Assembly: GCF_019422935.1 (NCBI RefSeq)
Contig: NZ_JAHZCJ010000003.1
Location: forward strand, 124,001 to 188,000
From: Desulfovibrio sp.
Lineage (GTDB): Bacteria > Desulfobacterota > Desulfovibrionia > Desulfovibrionales > Desulfovibrionaceae
Length of the DNA stretch: 64,000 nt
Direction of reading: 5' to 3'
A program made the position numbers and the translations under genes. Position 1 is the stretch's first letter; every line of letters starts with the position of its first letter. Below are positions 1 through 8,241 of this stretch, piece after piece. The notes under the pieces are model-generated. The model had not been told where the DNA came from. It did no database searches and worked only from the letters and a program-made list of their open reading frames with translations.

Positions 1-88
1 TGGAACATCCCTCGCCCACCAGGGTGACGTTGGGGATAAAGAACGAGGTGATCTGACCCATATGCATGCTCTTAAGATCCGTACTCAT
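1..88 (-). CDS. Iron-containing alcohol dehydrogenase, N-terminal fragment
   Basis: Only the first 29 codons lie in the window; the gene runs off the left edge. The start is ATG at 88 behind a strong AAGGAG Shine-Dalgarno site. The peptide contains FFIPNVTLVGEG, which matches the conserved N-terminal strand (FFIP-V--G-G) of group III Fe-dependent alcohol dehydrogenases such as 1,3-propanediol and lactaldehyde dehydrogenases. These enzymes interconvert primary alcohols and aldehydes with NAD(P). In sulfate reducers they are often abundant ethanol-oxidising enzymes, but the substrate cannot be read from so short a piece. The family call is fairly safe. Confidence 0.75.
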   Translation of the reverse strand, partial: MSTDLKSMHMGQITSFFIPNVTLVGEGCS

Positions 89-399
89 TCGTAACTCCTT
101 TTGTTATACAGAACGATATCAGTGCGAAATGCTCTGTCGTAAGTATGAAAGACTCCTGTGGAAAAAAATATACCATATAAAAAACCAATGCAAGCATAAC
201 AAAGCATTTGGTTAGTTCTTTTTTTCCTTTTAGTTTCACATTCAAATGTTCTTTTTTGCACAATCAACTAGAGTGTAAAATTATTTTTTGCACAAGCACA
301 TCTTTGATTGATTGACCACACAATGCACTCGCTTAAAATAAAACCGTGAAAAAACAGATGACTAACAGTTTTGCATTGTACTTTTGCCGCAACAACAAA
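89..399. promoter_or_regulatory. AT-rich upstream region of the alcohol dehydrogenase gene
   Basis: This stretch is far more AT-rich than the rest of the window and contains no convincing gene. On the minus strand, reading towards the dehydrogenase, the 12-mer TTGTGCAAAAAA occurs twice as a direct repeat (plus-strand 284-295 and 252-263), spaced 32 bp or about three helical turns. Nearer the gene a TTGCAT/TATATT pair gives a possible promoter with a short 15-nt spacer. The arrangement suggests an activator-controlled promoter; no known regulator box was recognised. Confidence 0.35.
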
Positions 400-435
400 A
401 AACCACCGGAGCAGGCGAACCTGCAACGGTGGTTT
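400..435 (-). terminator. Intrinsic terminator of the 999-aa protein gene
   Basis: A 9-bp stem (AAACCACCG at 400-408 with CGGTGGTTT at 427-435) encloses a second 5-bp stem GCAGG/CCTGC with a CGAA loop. On the minus strand it is followed directly by a T-rich run, the form of a rho-independent terminator. It lies about 200 nt beyond the stop of the upstream minus-strand gene. The intervening 436-636 holds further local hairpins (for example GGGAAC-N6-GTTCCC at 441-458) but no gene. Confidence 0.75.
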
Positions 436-636
436 GAAGACGGGAACCGCGTCGTTCCCATACTTCCGGTGTGTACTGGCGCTGCCTGTCAGGCAGGAGC
501 GCCCTGTGCCCGGCGCAAAAGCAAAAGCCGCGCCCGCTGTATGATTTATTCAGATGATGCCCGCGTAGCAGGCAAGACCTGTTCCCTTGCTATCCTTTGC
601 CTACTCTGGCCTTCCGGTATCAGCTACGATCAGTTG

Positions 637-3636
637 TCAGAAGGTTCCCGGCTCCCGCATCTTTCCGGGGCGGCACAGGCGGCTTAACCGCCTCAGATAT
701 TCTTTACGCTTATCGAGATAAAAAGCCAGTGGGCGGGAGAAATTACGTCCAAGCAATCCGTCCACCAGCATCTGGCTGACCTCGCGTTCTCGCGTCAACA
801 CAAGCTGCGCCCGCGCAAGCACGTTGCGGTCAGCCTCGGGCATGGCTCTGGCAATCTGCCGAAAGGCATCCTGCGCGCGGGGCTGGTAGAACCATATATA
901 CATGAGGTCAAGGGCGTTAATGATGAAAGCCCGTTCAAGCTCCTTGCCCATCACCCCGCCGCTGCCCTGCAAGCCGCCGGATTTCGCCAGCTTGATCAGA
1001 GCATCTTCGTCAGGGAACAGCAATTCCAGCCGCGTGTAGCAGTCAAAAACATTGGCAAGCTTGCTGCGATAATCCCATCTGCGCATGCGCAGGTTCACCT
1101 GGCTGTCGGCATAACCTTCAATGAGAGCTGCAACCGAATCCGAGGCCATTTTGGAAATAACCGCAGCGCTCGGCACAAGATACATGGCAGGATTATCCAC
1201 CCCCAACAGAAAGGCCACCTGATACAGCACCCAGTTGTACAGCGACGACACCGGGATGGCCAGAAGGCTGCGAAACAGATTGCCAATGGACGCTTCTTTG
1301 GGAAAACCGCGAAACACATTGTGCGCGCACAAATAAATGCCGTTAACAAGGCTGAGCACGCCAAACACCACCCAGGGGTTCTGGGCGGCAGTAATGCCGA
1401 GCGTTTTGTCGAGCAGCAGCACGCGCACCAGCATTTCGAGCAGCAGCACCGAAAAACCCGTGAACATGAGCGAATCGCACAATCGGCTCACGTTGACCTG
1501 ATCTTTCCAGTGAATGAGCGTGGAACGCGTTGCCCCCTTGGCAGCCATGACCATCTGCACCACGTTGCGGAATCCCGTAATGCCAAACCAGATAAAGGTA
1601 CCGCACCAGGCGAGGAACCACCAGTTCTGCGTGTACATAAAGGAGAAGAACGCCGGGCAGAAGCCCATGAGCACCTTGAGGCAGTTGCTCACAAAACTGT
1701 TTAAATAGGCTGGCCCCAAGGGTTCGCTGCTGCCTTTCTCGCAGGTTTTGCCCAGCAGCCCGTTGCCGCAGGCAAGGCTCAAACCGCCAAGGTTGAGTAC
1801 GTTGCCCTTGGTGCAGATGCGAAAGTCCACGCTGGCGGTCTTCCACACAGACTGGCGTTCCATGCCCATATGGCGGCAGCCGGGCAGATGGCGCAGCAGC
1901 CGCAAGGCTTTTTGCCAGGGCGAAGGATTGCGGGGTTTGCTGTAACGCACGCATTCTTCAACCGGCGAACACACGGGGATATCCGGCTGTTTTTGATCCC
2001 TTGCGTAAAATTTGCGGCTGCGGGCGGGCAGGGTTTCGCGCAGCACAAAACCCATGCCGTAGGAATCGCGGCTCACCGAGCTTGTGCCAAGGCGTGAACC
2101 AAGGGGCTTGTTGCGATAGTGCTCCCACAATTTCGGCACGTTGTGCAGAATATGGCGGAACTTTGCCGCGCGCTCCTCGTCCTGGGTGCTCATACGGCGC
2201 ACCATCGTGCGGATCATCTGCTTCACACGCGGGCCAAGCCCTTCATTGAGGGCCTGCTGCAACTCGCTGATGGCCTTGAGGCAGGAGTGCTTGCCTTCCA
2301 TCCAGCCGCGCATGTTGAAAATTTCCAGATGACTGATGCTGCCCCGGCTGTCCCACAAAAGCTCCGCCACGTCTTCCACGCTCAGCCCCTTGGTGGTCAG
2401 CACAAGGCGGTAGCCGGGGTTCAGTTCCGAAAGCTCGCGGGTAATGTCGCCCACAGAAAGCTGCATGAGCGGCGGCAGGTCGCCGTGCGCGCAGGGCTTG
2501 TTGAGGTCGGGCATTTCCGGGTGTTCCTGGGGCGAAAGCCAGTGGTCGGCGATGTATTCAGCGCTCAGGTTGTCCAGAAAAACCAGTTCGGCCCTGGCCT
2601 CTTCGCTATCGCTCTCAAGCAACAGGGCTGCGCGTTCACGCAGTGAGGGTTGCACATGCGCATGCAGCGCCTCGGCAAGATGCAGTCCAGAGGCCTGCCC
2701 CCGGCCCACATGCCGCGAAAAACCCTCGCCGGTCAGTTCCGGCACAGGCACTCCCCACTGGGCTTCAAGCTGCGGGCGCTGGATTTCGTTCCAGAGCGCA
2801 AGGCTTTCGAGCACGCGTTCACGACGCCAGCGCAGCACCTCGCGGCCCCGCTTCATGAGTTCGGCAACCTTGGGGCTGTGCAAAAACTCCAGAAAATCCT
2901 CGTTGGAGCTGAAACCACGGGGAATCCAGAACAGACTGATGAAACGCCCGTAAAAAGGCAGATGAAATTCCAGACCAATACGCACGCCGATGCCGGTGAT
3001 TTCCGCTGCGCGCAGAATTTCGCGCGCTGCCTCGGGCTGCACCCAGTATTCATAGGCCACAGTAAGGGAACGCATACCCTTGATCCATGCGTCCATGATC
3101 AGGTGGGTGGGTGTTTTGCGGCCCTTGGTGTTGGCGTCATATACATGGTCGTCAAAAGCGAGCTGATTCCAGCTTTCGGGCATTTCAGGCAGATGATAGC
3201 GCGCAAGCATGCGGCGCACCACGCGCGGCGTTCCCTGCACGGTGCGACGAAAATCGTGCGCCAGCTTGAGCTGCTCAAGCTGGTTGCCGTGGGCGCGCAC
3301 CATGCTCTTCATGATCTGCATGAGGGCGCGCGCAGTGTTGCGTCGCAGGGCCGAATGGGCGCTGTTGAGCACTTCATCATACAGGGTTTTGAGGGCAAGC
3401 AGACGGTCGCGAGCCTGTGTACGGCCTGCCTGAAGGTTGCGCAGCAGGTTTATAACGGCATAAGCCATGCGCGACACAGGCGAGGCCACCAGTTCCTTGA
3501 TGCCGTGCGGATGCAGGCTGGGATCAAAAAGGAATGTGTCCGACTGTTTGCCGTCGGATTCCAGAATACGGTTGACCAGAGCCAGGATGTCCCTGTCCTG
3601 CTTGTCAAAATAAATACCTTGCATCTTCGCGCACAC
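637..3636 (-). CDS. Large membrane-associated protein of unknown function (999 aa)
   Basis: I do not recognise the family. The GTG start at 3636 is preferred to an in-frame ATG 60 nt upstream because AAGGAG sits seven bases before it. Roughly the first 620 residues are soluble, charged and mainly helical, with a short hydrophobic patch near residue 220-245 (LEFHLPFYGRFISLFW). The segment from about 650 to 840 holds several hydrophobic stretches rich in Trp, Phe and Cys (for example TQNWWFLAWCGTFIW), probably four to six membrane spans. A soluble helical tail follows. The gene is monocistronic with its own terminator. A membrane-anchored signalling or envelope role is possible, but nothing in the sequence establishes it. 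Confidence 0.8.
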   Translation of the reverse strand: MCAKMQGIYFDKQDRDILALVNRILESDGKQSDTFLFDPSLHPHGIKELVASPVSRMAYAVINLLRNLQAGRTQARDRLLALKTLYDEVLNSAHSALRRNTARALMQIMKSMVRAHGNQLEQLKLAHDFRRTVQGTPRVVRRMLARYHLPEMPESWNQLAFDDHVYDANTKGRKTPTHLIMDAWIKGMRSLTVAYEYWVQPEAAREILRAAEITGIGVRIGLEFHLPFYGRFISLFWIPRGFSSNEDFLEFLHSPKVAELMKRGREVLRWRRERVLESLALWNEIQRPQLEAQWGVPVPELTGEGFSRHVGRGQASGLHLAEALHAHVQPSLRERAALLLESDSEEARAELVFLDNLSAEYIADHWLSPQEHPEMPDLNKPCAHGDLPPLMQLSVGDITRELSELNPGYRLVLTTKGLSVEDVAELLWDSRGSISHLEIFNMRGWMEGKHSCLKAISELQQALNEGLGPRVKQMIRTMVRRMSTQDEERAAKFRHILHNVPKLWEHYRNKPLGSRLGTSSVSRDSYGMGFVLRETLPARSRKFYARDQKQPDIPVCSPVEECVRYSKPRNPSPWQKALRLLRHLPGCRHMGMERQSVWKTASVDFRICTKGNVLNLGGLSLACGNGLLGKTCEKGSSEPLGPAYLNSFVSNCLKVLMGFCPAFFSFMYTQNWWFLAWCGTFIWFGITGFRNVVQMVMAAKGATRSTLIHWKDQVNVSRLCDSLMFTGFSVLLLEMLVRVLLLDKTLGITAAQNPWVVFGVLSLVNGIYLCAHNVFRGFPKEASIGNLFRSLLAIPVSSLYNWVLYQVAFLLGVDNPAMYLVPSAAVISKMASDSVAALIEGYADSQVNLRMRRWDYRSKLANVFDCYTRLELLFPDEDALIKLAKSGGLQGSGGVMGKELERAFIINALDLMYIWFYQPRAQDAFRQIARAMPEADRNVLARAQLVLTREREVSQMLVDGLLGRNFSRPLAFYLDKRKEYLRRLSRLCRPGKMREPGTF

Positions 3637-4162
3637 GGCGGATCTCCTTTCTGCCGCTTCCCATTCAGCCAAATCCATTGGGGGAATGATCGGCAAGGAA
3701 CTGTTCCCGCGTACCTGCGCGGCCCTTTACTGCAAAAGGCCGGAGCCAAGACGGATGCGGCCGCGCTAACGCAGCGCGCAAACTGCTTGTGACGGAGTGA
3801 ACAGCCCTAGTATTTCTTATTACTTACCCTGTGACAATGGCTTCGTCAAACAGAGCTTTTTCCTTACCACTCAAAAAGTTAGGAGCGGGGCATCACTACC
3901 CCGCTCCAGCTTGACGGCAAAACCCGCATGGCGGGCTGTAACATATCGGCGGCGGCAAAACTGCCTTACCGAAAAAATCAAAAGACAGAATGGCAAAGCC
4001 GCACCACAAACTTTATCTGTCAGATATTGCTGACAGTATCCTTTTTTACACGGCAAACACACCTACAAAGCAAACCTGACGCTACAGTTGTCCACTCCGC
4101 AGAAAGTTCAAAAAAGTACAATCACTGCGTCATATGAGGGACGGCAACGGATTGGTATACGC
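3637..4162. other. Intergenic region between the 999-aa gene and the lipoprotein operon
   Basis: Both neighbours are on the minus strand. No credible gene is present. It holds one clear hairpin, listed separately at 3882-3907, and a weaker CCCGC-ATG-GCGGG hairpin near 3923-3935. The remaining bases should contain the promoter of the 999-aa gene, but I see no convincing -35/-10 pair. Confidence 0.5.
3882..3907 (-). terminator. Probable terminator of the lipoprotein operon
   Basis: GGAGCGGGG (3882-3890) pairs perfectly with CCCCGCTCC (3899-3907) over an 8-nt loop. On the minus strand the stem is followed within a few bases by a run of five T. It lies 256 nt beyond the stop of the lipoprotein gene, so it would end that three-gene transcript before the 999-aa gene. 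Confidence 0.6.
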
Positions 4163-4945
4163 CTAAAAGGCCTTGGAGCCAAATACCGTATCCCAGAACG
4201 ACTTTTCCTTGGACGAAGGATCAACCCAGGCCAGCACTTCACGGCCCATATCCCACGCCAGCGAGCGGGCGATAAAGCCCGAGGGGTCGCCGGGGTTGCG
4301 CTCTCTGATGGAGAAAAGATAAAAATCATGCACCTGCCGGGCTTCCATCAGCCCGCCCTGCGCCATGGACCAGAGCAAGGTGCCGGAACGCGCGTCATAG
4401 ACTTCCATAGCCAGCGAAAGCGAGCTGGAGCCAGTGCTGCCGCCGTCCATGTAGTGATTGATGTAACCCCCGACCACCATTTCCGCGCCGCGCTGGCGGG
4501 CCAGGGCTATGGCGCGGGAGGGTTCGTACGGCGCGCCCTGCGGCGCATACTCAAGAGCCTGAAAGGCATTGAGCGAAAGCCAGACCTGCCAGACCTGCCG
4601 CGAAAGCATCTCGCTGAAGCTCACGGCATTGGCTATCTGCTGCGTGGCACGCAAGGGCACGAACAGGGCACGTGGGCGCCGCCCCAGAACCATCTGCGGC
4701 GCCACGTAAATGGCAGGAGGCTGACGGCGCACAAAGTTGTTTATCTGAAACTGAAAAGGCGTACCGAAGTCGCCAGTGACACTCACCGACCTGCGGCTGT
4801 CGTCTGGCGGCGAAGAACAGCCGCCGAGGAGCGTGAACAAAAGCGTTGCCAGAATCGCAGCTGTGACCAGCACCAGCGCAAGAGGCCCGCGCTGGCGCGA
4901 CCCCGCGCCGCCCAAGCCGCAAAACCGGGTATACAGATGGTTCAT
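4163..4945 (-). CDS. Outer-membrane lipoprotein, LpoB/PelC-like fold suspected
   Basis: This 260-aa protein starts at ATG 4945 behind GGAG. It has a hydrophobic signal segment and a lipobox ending LLGGC, with the acylated Cys near residue 42. The mature part has a pattern seen in small TolB-N/CsgG-like lipoproteins: an early strand with FVPLRATQQIANA, a middle ARQRGAEMVVGGYI and a late strand YDARSGTLLWS. Such lipoproteins include penicillin-binding-protein activators and secretion accessories. The start overlaps the preceding gene's stop in ATGA, so translation is probably coupled. Family placement rests on motif pattern only. Confidence 0.7.
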   Translation of the reverse strand: MNHLYTRFCGLGGAGSRQRGPLALVLVTAAILATLLFTLLGGCSSPPDDSRRSVSVTGDFGTPFQFQINNFVRRQPPAIYVAPQMVLGRRPRALFVPLRATQQIANAVSFSEMLSRQVWQVWLSLNAFQALEYAPQGAPYEPSRAIALARQRGAEMVVGGYINHYMDGGSTGSSSLSLAMEVYDARSGTLLWSMAQGGLMEARQVHDFYLFSIRERNPGDPSGFIARSLAWDMGREVLAWVDPSSKEKSFWDTVFGSKAF

Positions 4946-5286
4946 TGCGTTTTCTCCGAGGCCAGACATGCGTTTTGCATGGAATCGAGCAGCTTTTCCC
5001 TGGTCTGCGCCAGACTGTCGTGCAGATCGCGGCGTTTTTCTGCCGGGATGGTGCAAAACGAGCTCTGGCGGGTCATCTGCACAAGGCTGCGCATTTCCCG
5101 CTCCAGCTGGGCCAGATGGAGCGACTCCGCTTCCGTCAGCGCAATGCTTCTTCCGGCCAGTTCCGCCAGATGCCCAAGGTCTTCGGCCTTGGCGCGAATG
5201 GTGTCTGGCCTGATGCTTGCGCCATATTTACGACAATTGCGAAATTCATGCCAGAATAGCGCAATTCTTCGCCAAAAGCGGGCCAT
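4942..5286 (-). CDS. Small helical protein of unknown function (114 aa)
   Basis: The middle gene of a three-gene minus-strand operon. ATG at 5286 follows GAGG six bases upstream and sits eight bases after the Yip1-type gene. The protein is basic at the N-terminus, then almost entirely helical with heptad-like Leu spacing (about residues 30-105), consistent with a short coiled coil. There is no signal peptide or membrane span. The family is not recognised. Tight coupling to the lipoprotein and the Yip1 membrane protein suggests a shared envelope function. Confidence 0.65.
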   Translation of the reverse strand: MARFWRRIALFWHEFRNCRKYGASIRPDTIRAKAEDLGHLAELAGRSIALTEAESLHLAQLEREMRSLVQMTRQSSFCTIPAEKRRDLHDSLAQTREKLLDSMQNACLASEKTQ

Positions 5287-5294
5287 GGCAATCC

Positions 5295-6569
5295 TCAGAA
5301 TTGGGCAGCCTTCATCACCTGCAACAACAGCGGCGCGAGCAGCAGCACAACAGGGGCAAAGCCCATGAAGGTCTGCGGCCACGTAAGATTAAGAACCGTG
5401 CGGCACCCCACAAGGACGCAGGCAATCATCCAGATGAAGCCCACAATGGAGCCCAGCAGGGGCACCACGCACAGCAGCGAAGGGGCCGCCGCATAGGCCG
5501 CCACCTGAAACACCAGAGAAAATTCGGGCCGTTTGCCAGTTATGAAGCCATAGGTAAAATGCATCAGCGCCGTCAGCACATAGAGCTGCACCACAGAAAC
5601 GCCTGTTTTGATCAGGATGGTCATGGGCAGGCTGAGCTGGGGAGAAAGCAGTATGAGCATTTTTTCCAGCTCGGGGTCAGAAGCGGCGCTTGGGGCCATG
5701 AGCGAAAGAAAGATGCCCGACCACACCCTTTCAATAACAACCTGAATAACGCTGATGACCAAATAGAACACCAGCGGCCGCACCTGCGAGGATTCGGCCC
5801 GCATATGGGCAAAAAAGTTGTGCGCGCCAAACATGACCCGCATACAGGTGTGGTAAAAGGCGGGTATCCAGCCATCCGGCTCGGGCGCTGCCTCCCAGGG
5901 ATTGGCTGGGCCGTGCTGACCATCGCCATGGTTGTCTTCGCGGTCGTTTTCAAAACGCGCAGATTCACGCGCATAGGCCGCGCTGGCATTACGGCTGTCA
6001 TCAGCATCATCGTCAGCCGGGCCAAAAAGCCCGCGCTGCGAGTTGCGTTTCTGCTGATTGTCGTCATCCCGGCCGCCGGTGCGCGTTTCACTGCTCTTGT
6101 CGTCACGCTGGCCAAAAATATTTTTGCCGCCCAGCAGCCCCCACAGGTTGCCTATATGCTTTTCTTCCTCAGCATTCTTGCGGGGGAACGGCCTGCCAGA
6201 CTGCGGCTTTTGCTCGGGTTCACGGCTTTCGCCCCGTTCGTCATCAGAATGGGAGGATTTCTGCACGGAATGGCCGGGAACAATGGCCCCAGGGGGCAAT
6301 GGGTCATCATCGCCCGACTGCCAGGCTCCCCGCCCATGCTGTTCCGCACCCAAATTTTCAGGCCGCAGAGCGGAGGCTTCGGAATCACCGTTATGCGCAG
6401 AATTTTCAACGGGTTGTTCGGGTTCGGACAAAACATCCATGACGCCAACGCCGGGAACCAGACGGAACCGGCAGGCGCAGTGCGGGCATGTGGCTATAAC
6501 TGCCTTGGAGGGCAGACGATCGGCGGGCAATTCGCGGCTGAAACCGCAACGCGGACAAGTAATGTTCAC
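5295..6569 (-). CDS. Zinc-ribbon (MJ0042-type) and Yip1-domain membrane protein
   Basis: A 424-aa protein with a GTG start behind GGAG. Residues 1-37 form a zinc ribbon with two CxxC pairs (CPRCGF and CPHCAC), the MJ0042-type motif common at the N-terminus of deltaproteobacterial proteins. Residues about 45-240 are a long hydrophilic, Asp/Glu/Gly/Arg-rich linker without apparent fold. Residues about 240-424 hold four or five membrane spans resembling the Yip1 family. The odd feature is the length and charge of the linker. It heads the operon with the 114-aa protein and the lipoprotein. Function is unknown; an envelope role is inferred from context. Confidence 0.75.
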   Translation of the reverse strand: MNITCPRCGFSRELPADRLPSKAVIATCPHCACRFRLVPGVGVMDVLSEPEQPVENSAHNGDSEASALRPENLGAEQHGRGAWQSGDDDPLPPGAIVPGHSVQKSSHSDDERGESREPEQKPQSGRPFPRKNAEEEKHIGNLWGLLGGKNIFGQRDDKSSETRTGGRDDDNQQKRNSQRGLFGPADDDADDSRNASAAYARESARFENDREDNHGDGQHGPANPWEAAPEPDGWIPAFYHTCMRVMFGAHNFFAHMRAESSQVRPLVFYLVISVIQVVIERVWSGIFLSLMAPSAASDPELEKMLILLSPQLSLPMTILIKTGVSVVQLYVLTALMHFTYGFITGKRPEFSLVFQVAAYAAAPSLLCVVPLLGSIVGFIWMIACVLVGCRTVLNLTWPQTFMGFAPVVLLLAPLLLQVMKAAQF

Positions 6570-6783
6570 AAAAAGCTCCTAGGCTGGCCGATTACACCGG
6601 CACATAATTCACCGTCACTTTAGCCGCAGGCACCCATACTGGCAAGTGCCGCCTGCCCTCTTGCAACAATGCGGCGCAGGGGTCGGGCAGCAAAGCCTGC
6701 GCCCCGGATTTTGCGCGCTGCAAGCCGCTGAACGCCGGGTGGAATTGTTGACAGCACCATAAACAACGTCTATTTTGACGGTT

Positions 6784-6880
6784 CAAGGGGAGTAACTGGG
6801 TTCTTGAAACCCGGGCGACATCAACAGCATGGCCTCATGGCCTGGTGTCGCCGTCGGTATAGCCGATTAGTGAGACCTTG
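6784..6880 (+). promoter_or_regulatory. yybP-ykoY manganese riboswitch aptamer
   Basis: The leader of the antiporter gene carries both conserved halves of the yybP-ykoY class: GGGGAGTAAC near its 5' end and TTAGTGAGACCTTGGC near its 3' end. CAAGG at 6784-6788 can pair with CCTTG at 6876-6880 to form P1, with stem-loops between. The same CCTTG is the left arm of the following terminator, so P1 formation and termination exclude each other. This class is known to sense Mn2+ and usually switches genes on. I expect antitermination when manganese is high. Confidence 0.88.
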
Positions 6881-6909
6881 GCGTTACATCGCCAAGGTCT
6901 TTTTTATTT
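6873..6909 (+). terminator. Riboswitch-controlled intrinsic terminator
   Basis: AGACCTTGGCG (6873-6883) pairs perfectly with CGCCAAGGTCT (6890-6900) over a six-base loop, followed by a T-rich tract to 6909. It lies only 15 nt before the antiporter ATG. Its left arm overlaps the 3' strand of the aptamer's P1 helix, making it the expression platform of the Mn2+ riboswitch. Confidence 0.9.
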
Positions 6910-6923
6910 TTAAGGAGAACAGC

Positions 6924-8144
6924 ATGACAATTCGCGCACTGCGCCCCTACATCATTGCCGTGGGTATGACCCTGCCAGGCATTGGGCTGCGTTTTCTGCA
7001 CCCAGACGTTTCACCGCTTCTGGTGGCCCTGCTTTCGGGCATGGCGATTCTGGGCGCATCCTTTCTGCTCACCTGGGCGTGTGAAGTCGCCCAGATGGAC
7101 ATTCCGCAGGCGGTGGCCGTTGCTGTTGTGGCTTTTATCGCCGTTCTGCCGGAATACGCCGTGGACATGTACTTTACCTGGATGGCGGGCCAGCACCCCG
7201 AGAGCGCGTACTCCCACTACGCCATTGCCAACATGACCGGGGCCAACAGGCTGCTCATCGGCGTGGGCTGGTCGTCCATTGTGCTTGTTTTTGCCAGACG
7301 GTTTCATACGGGCGTTTCCCTGCCGGACGACAAACGCACGGACGTGCTCTTTCTCGGCCTGGCGACCATTTACGCCCTGTTTATTCCGCTCAAGGGTTCG
7401 CTGACATGGGTTGACGGCGTCGTGCTGCTGGGCATCTACATCTGGTACATCTGCATCATCGCCCGCAGACCCGTGGAGGAGGAAGACCCCGAAGGCCCCG
7501 CAGCCCTGCTGGCCCACTTTGCCAAAAAGGTGCGCCTGCGCAGCGTTATTTTTATTTTCCTTTTTTCGGCGCTGGTCATTCTGTGCAATGCCGAACCCTT
7601 CAGCGAAAGCCTGGTTGCCAGCGGGAAACTGCTTGGCATCAACGAATTTTTGCTTGTGCAGTGGCTTGCGCCTCTTGCCTCGGAGTCGCCCGAATTCATC
7701 ATTGCCCTCATGTTTGCCGCAAGGGGCAATGCTTCTCTGGCTCTGGGCAGCCTGCTTTCGTCCAAGCTCAACCAGTGGACCCTGCTTGTCGGCATGATCC
7801 CCGGCGTCTACGCCGCATCATCCGGCTCGCTTTCGCCTTCCATAAACCTTGACACTCACCAGTTTCAGGAAATACTACTGACCGCCGGGCAGTCCCTTTT
7901 TGCCGTGGCCCTGCTGGTGGATCTGCGCCTGCATGTACGCGAGGCCCTGTGGCTGTTCATCCTGTTTGCAGCCCAGTTGCTCTCGCCGCTCTATGACACC
8001 CAGGTTGAAGCCCTGCTGGGTCTTGCGCACGATCCTTTACGCCTGCACTATTTCTTTGCGCAGGTGTATCTGGTGCTGGCGGCGGTGCTGCTGCTCAGAA
8101 ACTGGCGTGGCCTTCTGCGCCTGCGTGAAGGATTCAAGGTTTAA
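6924..8144 (+). CDS. CaCA-superfamily cation antiporter, probable Mn2+ exporter
   Basis: A 406-aa integral membrane protein with about ten hydrophobic spans. The start is ATG 6924 behind AAGGAG, just past the riboswitch terminator. It has the two inverted alpha repeats of Na+/Ca2+ exchanger-like proteins: VLPEYAVDMYF with ANMTGANRLLIG in the first half, and ASESPEFIIALMFAARGN with GSLLSSKLNQW in the second. The acidic residues in LPE and SPE correspond to the family's cation ligands. CaCA members exchange Ca2+ or other cations for Na+ or H+. The manganese riboswitch points to Mn2+ export. A hairpin at 8161-8194 follows the stop. Confidence 0.85.
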   Translation: MTIRALRPYIIAVGMTLPGIGLRFLHPDVSPLLVALLSGMAILGASFLLTWACEVAQMDIPQAVAVAVVAFIAVLPEYAVDMYFTWMAGQHPESAYSHYAIANMTGANRLLIGVGWSSIVLVFARRFHTGVSLPDDKRTDVLFLGLATIYALFIPLKGSLTWVDGVVLLGIYIWYICIIARRPVEEEDPEGPAALLAHFAKKVRLRSVIFIFLFSALVILCNAEPFSESLVASGKLLGINEFLLVQWLAPLASESPEFIIALMFAARGNASLALGSLLSSKLNQWTLLVGMIPGVYAASSGSLSPSINLDTHQFQEILLTAGQSLFAVALLVDLRLHVREALWLFILFAAQLLSPLYDTQVEALLGLAHDPLRLHYFFAQVYLVLAAVLLLRNWRGLLRLREGFKV

Positions 8145-8160
8145 AGCTATTGTATTTACC

Positions 8161-8197
8161 GCCCGCATGTGTTCCTGTGCCAGCACATGCGGGCTTT
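8161..8197 (+). terminator. Probable terminator after the cation antiporter
   Basis: GCCCGCATGTG (8161-8171) pairs with CACATGCGGGC (8184-8194) over a 12-nt loop, followed by only three T residues. It lies 17 nt after the antiporter stop and before the next plus-strand gene. Confidence 0.5.
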
Positions 8198-8241
8198 GCC
8201 GCAAAACCCCGTCGGTCAGAAAAGTCTGACCGCTACAATGG

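Noticed and set aside
400..640. 6S RNA, SRP RNA or tmRNA gene
   Set aside because: There is no SRP consensus loop, no tag-peptide reading frame and no long closing stem with a central bubble; only local hairpins and a terminator are present.
4088..5368. Plus-strand open frame of 426 codons across the lipoprotein operon
   Set aside because: The minus-strand genes have signal peptide, lipobox, coupled starts and ribosome sites; the plus frame is a shadow.
6592..6786. 64-codon minus-strand frame between the Yip1-type gene and the riboswitch
   Set aside because: No ribosome site, no domain and low-complexity composition; probably promoter DNA of the divergent transcripts.
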